Shown: in pieces, positions 11,703-20,984 of the stretch
Numbering within the stretch: the stretch's first letter is position 1
Layout: the number at the start of each line of letters is the position of its first letter
From: Spirogloea muscicola
Lineage: Eukaryota > Streptophyta > Zygnematophyceae > Spirogloeales > Spirogloeaceae
DNA length: 26,296 nucleotides
Direction of reading: 5' to 3'
Assembly (NCBI GenBank): GCA_009602725.1
Contig: WELB01000229.1
Span: 114,761-141,056 of the forward strand
The notes under the pieces: generated by a model
Told to the model about the DNA's origin: nothing
Seen by the model: only the letters and a program-made list of their open reading frames with translations
Database searches by the model: none
Program-made: the position numbers and the translations under genes

Positions 11703-12031
11703 AGCGGCGGCGGCGGCGGCGCCGGCCGGCAGGCTGCTGCAGTGCTCAGAGGCGGCGATGGAGGCCTCGGCAAGCGGCGGCGGCGGCGGCGGCGGCGGCG
11801 CCCAGGCCCCGGCGGCGCGGCCGCATCTCCTGCGCCGGAGCTGCCGGCATGCCCGCTGACAGGATTGACGCCGGAGCTCCGGCGCGGGCCGCTGCGTGCC
11901 CGAGAGTGCGGCGGGGACGCTGCGATGGCGCCCGAAGGTGTTGCAGACCGGCGTTGGAGACACTAATTTGACGTCGGGCGAGCGTGACGAAGGCCCCAGA
12001 TCTGGCTGCTCCTGATGTTGCTCCTGATGTT
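11703..12031. promoter_or_regulatory. GC-rich ARP4 upstream region with GGC runs
   Basis: Directly upstream of the ARP4 ATG on the minus strand are GGC trinucleotide runs at about 11704-11722 and 11774-11801. These give 5' UTR-like low-complexity sequence. No TATA box was seen. The region ends where the 145-base repeat copy begins at 12032. Confidence 0.5.
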
Positions 12032-12176
12032 CCTCAGTATAGCATGTCAGATATGCATGTGCTCACTCGGGTATATTAGTGTCCCCCTTAGCCAGCTCAT
12101 TACCCAATTAACAGGACATTTGTAAGCCTAGAATTGGCCTCCCTTTCAATTTCATGCGCACCGCGCGCCTTCTCTC
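12032..12176 (+). repeat. 145-base dispersed repeat, copy H
   Basis: This is the partner of 5836-5980, same length and orientation with six differences by eye. Flanking sequence is unrelated, so the copies moved or were duplicated separately from their surroundings and recently. Confidence 0.9.
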
Positions 12177-12860
12177 CTGTCGACTGTGATCAACTTTGAT
12201 CTGGAAGAATGAAGTGAGCTCTTCCAAAGAGGGAGAGGGCTTCGAAAGGCCTGCTTGAAAATAGTCGACAAGGTCCGAAGGGGCCGAAACTCGCTGAAGT
12301 ACATCATGAAGTATGGCTGACGCCTTGCACCTGCGTGCTGGCAGTGCTCTAGCTGCAGCTCTGGCTTTTATCAGGTGAGGCCAAGCCGAGTGAATGCCAA
12401 AAGGGCACAAGATGTGACAAAGCTGTGGGCTACGCAAACCGAAGCCCCAGGCTAAGTTGGGCTGAAGTCACTGGGCGACGGCCACAGCTGGAAGAGGGTG
12501 TCTCCATAATCGTCCAGCGAGCACATATAAGTCCAGCCAGGCTACCATTGGGAGCCGGAGCACCGCAAGCCAGTACACCGTGTAAGAAGAACAGAAAGTT
12601 CCGACAGGGGCCACGTTTACACAACAAAAACCACAACTGAAGCGAAGCAAGCGGAGTAATCGCCCAATTCATGCCTTTGGGGGACTGGCCTCTCACATGG
12701 AGATGCCAGGGCTTTCCATCCCCTTCGATCCTTGGGCCCGAAGCTCTCGATCCCTTCAGAAATTGTAGCTCTGCCACTGGAATAAGTATCTTTCTATAGG
12801 GGAGCTTGGAAGAGCTTATTTCTTACGGAAGAGCTTTCCCAAAACTTTCCCGTAGACTTA
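12177..12860. other. Unassigned region between repeats
   Basis: An open frame on minus (about 12178-12437) reads through with sensible composition, including LHDVLQRVSAPSDLVDYF, but I do not recognise it, and its 3' end lies inside the dispersed repeat. At 12666-12710 there is a stretch resembling 23995-24030 (ATTCATGCCTTTG then CTGGCCTCTCAC), another weak family copy. I see no complete gene. Confidence 0.4.
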
Positions 12861-13218
12861 TCACTTAGTAACCTCTAGTGAGGAGCCGCAAATCAGAAGA
12901 CTATCAGCCAGAAAGCAATCCCCCTGACGAAAGCTGGAGGCTGCAGCTAAAGCACGGCCAGGACGCGGATGCCAGGCGTGGGCCATGGACCGCTGGAGTG
13001 GTCTGAACGCATGCGAGATACCTGCGTTAGCGAGCCAGCGGCGTTGAAGTCGTCTGCTCGCCTCGCCTGCGGGACACAGCGCGTTGCGCAAGCCTGGCCA
13101 AAATGTCGAGCCACTGAGACCCGAAAGCCCCACGCACATTTATGGCCAGTAGGACGAATTCGTCCCCGTACTGGACGAGCTTACACAGGAAAAAGTGAGT
13201 TCTTCCAAGACTAAGCAA
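12861..13218 (-). pseudogene. Decayed coding relic of the dispersed repeat family (copy A)
   Basis: On minus from about 13195 the frame reads LVQYGDEFVLLAINVRGAFG then SQWLDILARLAQRA. Further on, in another frame, it reads LQRSMAHAWHPRPGRALAAA. Both blocks have relatives in the same order at 22680-22270 (VHGAFGSRWLDLIQRLARQ and LQRSLAHAVHTRAGRAMAAA). The frame change between the blocks marks decay. The motif of strand, INVYG-like turn and helix resembles the endonuclease part of non-LTR retrotransposons, but I cannot show catalytic residues, so the assignment is weak. Confidence 0.5.
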
Positions 13219-14154
13219 GTACCATGCAGGATAATCACTGAATGACCTCTACTTAGCAACCTGAACTTACAAAAACTAGCCGCTGGAAAGCAGTCCCCTG
13301 ATAAAGCAGTCCCCTTTCTGGTCAATGTGCACCTCGCGCCTCTCCGCATGTGACCCCCAAGGGGGCCGGCTTGGGGGCAGCCCAGGCCACCGACCTATAA
13401 AGCTGTCGACGACATAACGGACAGCTTGCCCGGCAGCAACCCGCCGTCAGAGGGAGGCCCCTCCTCGACAGCTGAGCGCCACGTCGCTCCGGACCGGGCG
13501 GCGAATCAGAGGCGCAGGCCGGCTCGGTCGGCCAATCGGAGGCGTCGCAGGGCCGGGCGCCCTGCCGGCATGCCTAGCACCCGGGGCCGCAGTGTGAATC
13601 AGCCAGGGGATGCTTTCCCACCGGTGAGCCTTGGGCCCGCACCGGACGCGCTGGGGCCTAGTCGGCCCTACCACCCCCATGACTGCGAATGATACGAGTC
13701 CTTGACGGCCCTGACGGGTGCTGGCCTTCAGGCCACGGTGTATATTCAAGGCAGATATGTGAAAAGGGCCCTGCGCTCCGAGGACATGGCCGCTGGTGGA
13801 GCCTGGACGTCACTTGCACTGGTCTGCCACCGCCGTCGCGCGCTCCCTCCAGGCCTCCCGCGGACGGCGGCAGTCGCGGAGGCCGCGGCGGCGGCTGCGA
13901 CAGCAGCGGCGGCGGCTGCGGCGACGGCGTCGGCGCGCCTGAGGGAGCTGCCGGGACCCGCCACCGCTTGGTAATCGCGGCGCGGCCAAGTCAGCGTCCC
14001 TGCCAACCGCGCTTTATTCCATCAAAGACAGTGCTTCTGCCGCTGGCGACGGGACTTTGGCGAGTGGCGCAGCCCCCGCAGCCGGCACTCAGGGAGGCCG
14101 CTGTCAGGACCGCGGACTCCGCCCCCGGGGGCGTCGCCATCCCGGCCGGCCGCC
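13219..14154. other. Region upstream of the E2 gene with an Ala-type trinucleotide run
   Basis: This stretch has no recognised gene. Positions 13870-13940 are an imperfect GCG/GCA/ACG run, which reads as alanine in either direction and is typical low complexity of this genome. Its right end should hold the promoter and 5' UTR of the E2 gene starting at 14155. A TATAAAG occurs at about 13396 but is far from that start. Confidence 0.4.
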
Positions 14155-16235
14155 ATGGCGGCCGCCGACGACGCCAAGCCGCAGTACAATCTCAAGAACC
14201 CGGCCGTCAAGCGCATCCTGCAAGAGGTCAAGGAGATGCGGCGCGATCCTAGCCGGGACTACTCCTCCATGCCCCTCGAGGTAGCGGCACCACTGCCATC
14301 CTGTTGCAGGCTGCACTGGCCGACATGGTGGCGGCTCTGACGAGCCCCTCCAACGCTGCGCCTCTTACTCTTGACACTTGCAAAGGCCAGGGGGCGTTCG
14401 CACGACAGGGGTCGTAAGCGGCGAGATACAGTAGTTGCAGACTGTAGTTCTGCAGTCTGTAGAATGCCCGCAGTCTGTAGTCCTACAGTCTCCAATTCGT
14501 AGGCATCTAGGCATTGAATCAGGTAGCAACAGTCTCCTTGCCTCGATCAGCGTATGTTGCTACGTGCTTTGTCTCGAGTAAATCGAGGTTTGTGATTTTG
14601 AAATGATCCCTATCAGGAGGACATATTCGAGTGGCAATTTGCGATCCACGGGCCACGTGACACGGAATTCGAGGGTGGCATCTACCATGGGCGGATAATA
14701 CTCCCTGCCGAGTACCCCTTCAAGCCTCCCGCCTTCATGCTCCTCACGGTACGAACATTGCATTCTATGACTCATTGCACTAACCGCCCTGTTGTGTGAT
14801 ATGGATGAATTGCTGGGCGCCCTGGCGACTGCTAAGAATGTTACCAAAAAGCAGTAGTCGAGAGCTTGACTTGCCTTGTGGAGTTGCATTGTCCTGTGTA
14901 GCACACTTATGTAATATTATTTGGTCTTTATTGGCTCAGCCCAGCGGAAGATTTGAGGTCCAAAGCAAGATATGTCTGAGCATCTCTCAGCACCACCCAG
15001 AACACTGGCAGCCCTCCTGGAGTAGTAAGTTCAATCTATGTCTCCTCAATCCGTATTTCCTCTTGTAAGTTGCAAGTTGCAGGAACTTGTTCGCAACCAC
15101 CATTGACTTGCTGTTAAGGGGTTATCGATAGTCACCTCCCACGATGAAAGCAGCTGCAACATTCTCTTCAGAGCTGAATCAGGTGCTGTGAGGGACTGCA
15201 GCTTGTTCATAGATTGTAGTGAGTTGGACTAGCATCACCATTAATGTCCTTCTTCATATTGCAGCGGCAGTACAGCCAGAATCTGCTACCAACAGCTCCT
15301 CATTATGATTTGCCCCTGTGGTCATCTCTTCAGTCAGGACTGCTCTTGTTGCTCTGATTGCGTTCCTCCCCACCAAGCCCGACGGAGCCTTGGGCTCGCT
15401 TGACTACACAAAGGAGGAGCGCAGGATGCTGGCCATCAAGTCCAGGCTCGCACCGCCCAAGTTTGGCAGCCCAGCCTGCCAGAGGGTAATTGATGAGGTA
15501 TTGTGCTTGTTCCTCCTCCCCCTTCCCCCCTTGTAAAGAGTCTGTCAATTGGTATATACCTCATGGCTCCTCTGCACTTCTGCCAGGTGCATTTTACATA
15601 TTCGACAGGTCTCATTGTTTGTGCTTGGCAATTTTGCTTGTAATTTGCATAATTACATGCTTGGCCATAGTTCCCCTTGCCAACACAAGTTTGCACATGC
15701 TGCTGTTATTCAGCTTCATCAGCAGATGTTGGAGACTGCCCCGCCCATACCTGACATCCAACGGGTCTCAAAGTCAAGCCCAAGCCCAGATATGGTGCAA
15801 AGGGGAAAAAGTGGAGTGGAAGAAGAAGTGACACGAGCAGCGGAAATTGCTTCAGGACCTGGTGTGACTAGGGAAAGTGGGCCGCTGGTGGGACCTGCTG
15901 ATGACATCAGGCCTCAAGTAGACCCCTGCCACAGTGCACTCGCTGCTGGCTTACCTCCTCCTACCAAGGAGCAGCTCCTTGATGCTGGTTGTGCGATTGA
16001 GACTAGACATGCTGCCCTTTGTACTGGAATGTCGAATACCAGCCCAATGCCAACCCAGCCGGACCTTCCTCATGAGTGCCAGGTCATGCCTGCCTTGGCA
16101 ACAGGTGCACAGATGGTGCTGGCAAAGCAGCAGCCAAGTGACCGTGCCCTCACGTGCCTGGCAGCTGCACTGGCAGTAGCAATAGCCGCGCTGCTGCTTC
16201 GCAAGGTGCTGAAGGCCTATGGCGTTGTGGAGTAA
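14155..16235 (+). CDS. UBC32: Tail-anchored ubiquitin-conjugating enzyme E2, UBC32/UBE2J type (5 exons)
   Basis: It transfers ubiquitin in ER-associated degradation. Exons 14155-14280, 14617-14748, 14940-15024, 15334-15497 and 15714-16235 give 342 residues. The N-terminus reads YNLKNPAVKRILQEVKEM, typical of UBC6/UBE2J proteins. The core follows: EDIFEWQFAIHGPRDTEFEG, GGIYHGRIILPAEYPFKPP and the active-site block SKICLSISQHHPEHWQPSW, with catalytic Cys at residue 98. As in this subfamily, the HPN of ordinary E2s is absent. The remaining core has RTALVALIAFLPT and LDYTKEERRMLAIKSR. A low-complexity linker leads to one C-terminal membrane helix (about 314-331) and an 11-residue lumenal tail. 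The exon 3/4 junction splits an Ile codon (A|TC). The UBC32 symbol reflects closest remembered wording and is an inference of orthology. It is convergent with the YjbQ gene. Confidence 0.92.
14434..14493. repeat. Short repeats of GCAGTCTGTAG in intron 1 of the E2 gene
   Basis: The 10-12 base unit CAGACTGTAG / CAGTCTGTAG occurs about three times directly, and CTACAGTCT at the end is its reverse complement, so a hairpin is possible. It is local sequence of unknown meaning. Confidence 0.7.
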
Positions 16236-16544
16236 GCGCATAGAGATAGACATATTGTGACACACACAGCTGACAACCTCACAGAACACCTCAAGCTCTG
16301 AGGCAAATTGCATTGCGTAACTTTGTCCCATGCAGGCTTCCTTTCTTGCTGAGTTGCTGAATGCTGACCCACCGGCCCGTGGAGATTGAGATGCCAATGC
16401 AGTACATATATACATGTGTCCGAATGACAAGTGATTGTGCCTGGCACAAATTGTTCGCGAGCAATGCCAGGCGAGTGTGGCAGAGACCATGGCAGCATCG
16501 ATGATTATTAGAGAACCATATCAATGCAGAGTATTGCGGCAGCC
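16236..16544. other. Convergent 3' region between the E2 and YjbQ genes
   Basis: About 310 bases separate the two stop codons and must hold both 3' UTRs. I see no gene or conserved repeat here. Confidence 0.5.
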
Positions 16545-17980
16545 TCAAGCGCCCGTCATTGTCACCAAAATACTTCGAGAACTTGCATTGTCCCGGTGCT
16601 CGCATAGCCAGATGCCCTGCCCATGTAGAAAAACCAATGAGCATCTCCCGTGTAACCAAACCCTGCAGGGTGTTGCTAATGACTACAAGGCTGGAGGGAG
16701 AGGGCAATGCCAGAGCCGGCTTGAATTTTGCATGTGCAATCGACTTCATGTGATAGATAAGCAGGGCCTGTTGACCTATTGATGTACTTGCAATGTAAGG
16801 TCAGGTTCAGCCCAACCTGCCATGTGCCCAGATTGAGTTGGCCATCAGTAATTGGAATCCTGCATCCAAAAGAGAGCCACAATTAGGAAGCACCACAGAG
16901 GTGGATGATGCAATAAGCATTTATCTTGACAAAGGCTGGGCCATCTCTGGATTTGGTATATCTACTGAGAGCCACCAGCCCTCAGTAAGTGCATATTGGA
17001 CCACCAAGCCTATCCTGCAGATGGTTGCTTACAGCCCCGCATGCTCTTCTCGCAGCCTGCTTCGGCCATGTCATCCAGGTGGAGGGCGCGGCCAGCTGGG
17101 TGGCCGGCACTCACGTGAGCTCACAGCCAAGCAAGCTGGACTTGATGTGCGCGGGCATGTCGTCAGGGCCCTCGATGGTGTGACGCCAGGGGGCATTGCG
17201 GCCCTACGGCAGCGGAGCAGACCACGCGCTTGAGTTGGGGCGTCAAGAGCCCGCCTCAGCCATCACCGCCAAGCTCCGGCGCGCCTGCCTCATGTGACCG
17301 CTCGGCAATGCTCAAGGCAAGGCTGGCCTGGCTGCCAGCGGTCTGGAGCAAGCCGCGTCTCATACTGCGCACCTCCGGAACGATTGTACTGAGGAACGTC
17401 TCGGTGTCGGCACGGACGTCCGCGTCGTAGTTCTCGTTCAGCGTGATGGACGCGCTCGTGTGCTGCACTGCAGCAGCCAGGGGGCCGGGAGAGCGGCACA
17501 GGCCGGAGCGGACGTCAGACCCGAGCCAGCCCATCTAAGCTTGGCCTCAAGGCCTACACCACTGGAATGTTCAGGGCATAGAGGCCAAGCCGACAAGCCG
17601 TGTCTGCGCAGCAAGACCGCTGATAGGCGCAAGTCGCCATGACGCCTCGAGGCCGAGGCTGTAACCGAGGCTCCATGGGGCATGAAGCTGGCTTGAGCTC
17701 GGACATGTCGGCAGTGGCTACGCAGCTGTGGCGTCAGGAGGACTCACGGAACAGGTGGGCGAGGCCGCACTTGAAGCCCGCCAGGTCCTTCTCCAGCTCC
17801 TTCACGATCTGCACACAACGCCCGGAGACGGGCCGGCGCGACGGCCGCCGTCAGCTGCTGCAGGAACCCGGGGCCAGCCCAGAGCTCCGGCGCAGCCCGG
17901 CCGTGCGGGCGGACCTGCCGGGTGACGAGGTGGCAGCCGCGGCTGGCAGCCGGAAGCGCCACGCAGCGCTGCTTCCACAT
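16545..17980 (-). CDS. YjbQ/UPF0047 family protein (secondary thiamine-phosphate synthase-like), 6 exons
   Basis: Bacterial YjbQ can replace thiamine-phosphate synthase when overproduced; the true plant and algal role is not settled. Exons in coding order are 17915-17980, 17748-17808, 17373-17467, 17115-17203, 16817-16859 and 16545-16616, giving 141 residues, the usual family length. Conserved blocks appear in order: RGCHLVT (residues 14-20), [21 protein letters not shown] (H45, N53, E54, N55), [14 protein letters not shown] (H93), [23 protein letters not shown]. The likely metal and ligand histidines and acidic residues are all present. The ATG at 17980 is the first in frame; the frame stays open without ATG for about 52 more codons upstream, through a poly-proline (CGG)8 run, so a longer form from a non-ATG start is conceivable. 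It is head-to-head with RRP45. Confidence 0.9.
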
Positions 17981-17992
17981 GGGCGCAGCGCT

Positions 17993-18016
17993 CGGCGGCG
18001 GCGGCGGCGGCGGCGG
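17993..18016. repeat. (CGG)8 run upstream of the YjbQ start
   Basis: Eight perfect CGG units read as poly-proline in the frame of the YjbQ protein on minus. It lies 12 bases upstream of the chosen ATG, hence in the probable 5' UTR. Confidence 0.9.
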
Positions 18017-18176
18017 CTGCGGCTCAGGCGGAACTTCAGGGGCTTGCCGGGGTTTGGGGATTTGGGAAGAGGGTAGAAGTAGCGGCTGCTGATGTTTAAA
18101 AATCGGCCTGTAAACTGCCAGCCAGATGCATACAGGTGTTCATGACGGAGCCAAAGGCTAGGCAGACAGGGCGCCC

Positions 18177-18281
18177 TCAATACCCCCGAGTCAGCAGTAG
18201 GAAGTCAGATGAGCGGAGAAAATTTCGTGTATTTGAAACAGTCGAAGGCCAGTATGGCCAAGTACAGAGGTAAGCACATCT
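18177..18281 (-). repeat. Dispersed repeat fragment between YjbQ and RRP45
   Basis: The part 18216-18281 is about 80 percent identical by eye to the reverse complement of 23316-23381. Its end (GGCCAAGTACAGAGGTAAGCAC) also resembles the reverse complement of 18782-18806 in RRP45 intron 1. The left end (AATACCCCCGAGTCAGCA) resembles the tail motif of the larger repeat family. It occupies the space where the first RRP45 exon would be expected. Confidence 0.65.
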
Positions 18282-18352
18282 TATGACGTAGCAGCTAGCA
18301 TCTAGCAGCTACATGAGCTGAGGGGAGGAAGAGCAACCCCGCTGCGCAAACC

Positions 18353-18353
18353 N
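18353..18353. other. Ambiguous base (N), possible assembly join
   Basis: This is the only N in the window. It falls 12 bases before the first recognisable RRP45 exon, and sequence similar to the repeat family stands on both sides. It may mark a closed gap rather than a simple miscall. Confidence 0.95.
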
Positions 18354-18364
18354 CGGCGGCGCAG

Positions 18365-20172
18365 GGCCGACGGCGAGGCGGAGGTCCGGCTGGGCGCGAC
18401 GCGCGTCCTGGCGGTGGCGACGGCGGAGCTGGCGGCGCCCTTCCCAGACAGGCCGGCGGAGGGCACGCTCGCGCTCTTCGCCGAGCTCTCGCCCATGGCC
18501 GACCCCGCGTTTGAGCCCGGGCGCCCCACCGCCGCCGCCACCGAGCTCGCGCGCGTCGTCGACCGTGGCCTCAGGTCCCGGCGGCACCCCTCTCTCTAAC
18601 GGCAGTGCCGCGCCCGGCAGCGCTGCCGCAACCTTAAACCCTAAATCCACTGACACCTAAGCCCTAACCCTCAACCTAGCCCTAGCCCTTACCCTTAATC
18701 CGAGACCCTAGACTCTAAGCCCTGAACCCACGCGTTGCTCCACTCTCTCTGCCCTACACTCTCTGCGCTTGTACACCTGTCGAGGTGCTTGCCTTGGTAC
18801 TTGGCCACTCAGACCCTCCATCACTCAATACTCACTCCATTCTCTGCCATGACCCCGGTGGTCGTGCGAGGCCCCACTCCGAGGCTCCCTCCGCCCCAGC
18901 CGACCTCTGGCCGCTTGCTCTCTTCCAGGGAAAGCCGCGCTCTGGACACTGAGACGCTGTGCGTCGCTGTCGGGCGCTCCGTGTGGGCCATCCGCCTCGA
19001 CCTTCACGTCCTTGACAATGGCGGGTTTGTGGGCTACCCCCCCTCCCCTTCATTTGCTATGCTACCTCTCCTTGCCACGTCCTCCATCCTCTCCTTCGCC
19101 CCTTCTCTATGTGTGCTTCTATATGCGGAAGCACATCCGGGCTCATCCCGTCTCACGCGTGCACCTTGTCAGGAACCTCGTCGATGCCGCCAACATTGCA
19201 GCATTGGCGGCGCTGCTCTCTTTCCGGCGGCCCGATTGCTCACTTGGCGGCGAGGACGGCCAGTCAGTCATTGTGCACGCTCCTGAGGTGGGTGCAGTGC
19301 GAGCGCTTCACCCCTTTGCCAACGGCAGCCGAGCCCTCCTCCTTTGGCAGTGGCAGCAGGCCGAGCACATCACGTCTGCCAGCTTGCGTGATGCAGGACC
19401 GTGACCCAATACCTCTGACGTTGCACCACCTGCCTGTTGCCGTCACCTTTGCCTTTATTGGCGACGAGGGCGACCTCATCGTAAGTGCAGCCCCAGTGGC
19501 CCCTCAGCCTAACCCTGGCACTGAGAATGTGATCTGTTCTTATTATTCTTCAAGCCTTTAGAACTGGCCTTGGGGTGAACAATCACACAGGAGTTTCTCC
19601 ACAATGGCCATGGTGATATTGGTGGTCGTAGGAATCTATGATGCGTGTAGTCTTCACCTCTTGACATTGTAGCTGGGGATCTGCATTTGTGCCTGGTGCT
19701 GTGGCGCAGGTCCTGGACCCAAGTATCAAGGAGGAGGCAGCGGCCGGAGCACGCCTGACGCTGTCACTCAACACGCAAGGCGAGGTGTGTGCTGTCCAGA
19801 AGGCCGGCGGCGCTGGCGTGCCACTGGCCCAGGTACTGCGCTGCATGCGTATCGCCGCTGGCCGCGCCAACGACATTGCCGCTCAGCTCCGAAAGCAGGT
19901 CTGTGGCATGGCGCTAGCGCCGCAACTGCAGTAACTATCAAATTTGTGTTCTCTGGACTGATACAATCTGGGGCTAAGTGGTGCCGCAAATTCTGCTGTG
20001 GCATGTGGGATTGGACAACCAGGTAGAGGCCTTGGATGTGGCACGTGCACAACGTAAGGTGCGGCGCCACATGCCAGCACCCCATGGCGCAAGCAAGGGG
20101 GACAGCGTTTCTGATCTGGACGCTGAGGGCATCACCGAGAGCAACTGCAACGAGGAGAATGGTAGCAGATAA
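18365..20172 (+). CDS. RRP45: Exosome core subunit RRP45 (EXOSC9), N-terminus missing
   Basis: It is an RNase PH-fold ring subunit of the RNA exosome, non-catalytic in eukaryotes. Visible exons: 18365-18574, 18929-19024, 19173-19287, 19397-19480, 19710-19898 and 20023-20172, about 280 residues, with phases that fit at every junction. Family blocks in order are EVRLGATRVLAVATAELAAP, DRPAEGTLALFAELSPMADP, AFEPGRP, ESRALDTETLCV, IRLDLHVLDNGGNLVDAANI, FRRPDC, PLTLHHLPVAVTFAF and GEVCAVQKAGGAG, as in plant RRP45/CER7 proteins. The roughly 45 residues that normally precede (RRP45 signature with IDGRG) are not found in the 385 bases up to the YjbQ start. The C-terminal tail is short (about 49 residues after the last core helix). 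The left boundary is taken at a CAG acceptor at 18362-18364 and is uncertain. Confidence 0.88.
18632..18728 (+). repeat. Degenerate telomere-like CCCTAAA repeats in RRP45 intron 1
   Basis: Within about 97 bases occur CCCTAAA, CCCTAAC, CCCTCAA, CCCTAGC, CCCTTAC, CCCTTAA, CCCTAGA and CCCTGAA at roughly heptamer spacing. This is the plant and green-algal telomere unit (TTTAGGG) in decayed form, on the strand that would point outward to the left. It is interstitial, lying inside an intron. Confidence 0.8.
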
Positions 20173-20984
20173 CGGCGCTGGTGCAAGCAACATCTGCCGC
20201 AGGCAGCGGCAATGGCGCAGCAGCTGTGCTGCACAGCGGGGGTGGCGGCAGCTCCCTTGGTGAGCTGCAGAGATGCTGGAAGCAATTCGACAGCTGCCAC
20301 GACCACTCTGCCCTGGCATTCGTATTGCATGTTCAGTCACAATCTGCTCATACCCGCTTGCGCTGCACACAGAGGTTCTACGGATACACGGGCAGTGGTC
20401 TGCAGTGGCCGGCGGCCCAGGCACCGCAGGTGCACTACACAGACGGGGGTGGTGGCGCCCACAGCAGTTGCATACAGACACCTTAAAGTACCGAAGGGAC
20501 GTGCTTCCAAAGTTATCCATTCAGGCGGCGTGGCCGCCGTTTATTTAGAAGGAACGTCATGCCTGTGCTGGCTTGCTAAACCGCCCAGTCAAGGCGTCTG
20601 CAGCTCAGCCCCATGGGCTAGTGCAAAGCGGAGCTTACACTTCCTCTGCCGACCGTCTACATGCTCAGACGCGCCGTAAAACTCATATTGGTCTGCGGCG
20701 GCGACTGCATCAGCTTTTGGCAGCCAATGAGTTATTTCGGGGAATCAATAACGAATGAGGACTGACTGCCTATGGCAGGCAGGATTCAGGGTGGGTTGGG
20801 GGTGGCGGCACAAGATGATCGGCAGCTGCGGACACAGGCTGCCAGGCACTAGTAAGTCGTGGAGCTTTGGCAGCTGGCTTGGAAACCTCGATCACCTGAT
20901 ACTGAAGCTGCAACTTGCACGGCGGGAGTGGCAGTGTCGGTGGCGTCGGCTGTGGCGGCTGTTTGCTGGCCAGCGAGGTTGGCG
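20173..20984. other. Region between RRP45 and the HLH-like gene
   Basis: The stretch follows the RRP45 stop. It has CAG/GCA-rich low complexity around 20180-20260 but no convincing exon. The 3' UTRs of two convergent genes are expected here. Confidence 0.4.

Noticed and set aside
12108-12437. Minus-strand open frame of about 109 codons as a gene
   Set aside because: Its C-terminal part is made of the 145-base repeat read backwards, the same peptide occurs at 5912-6000, and no family or splice support was found.
13702-13974. Plus-strand open frame rich in alanine upstream of the E2 gene
   Set aside because: Its length comes from a GCG/GCA trinucleotide run; there is no domain and it lies in the expected 5' UTR or promoter of the E2 gene.
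18210-18271. An ATG exon-like stretch reading MSGENFVYLKQSKASM with a good GTAAGC donor, as a candidate first RRP45 exon or 14-3-3 start
   Set aside because: It lies in a dispersed repeat fragment with an inverted relative at 23316-23381, does not resemble the RRP45 N-terminus, and lacks the following 14-3-3 sequence.
18632-18728. A true chromosome end
   Set aside because: The repeats are degenerate, short and inside an intron with exons of the same gene on both sides.
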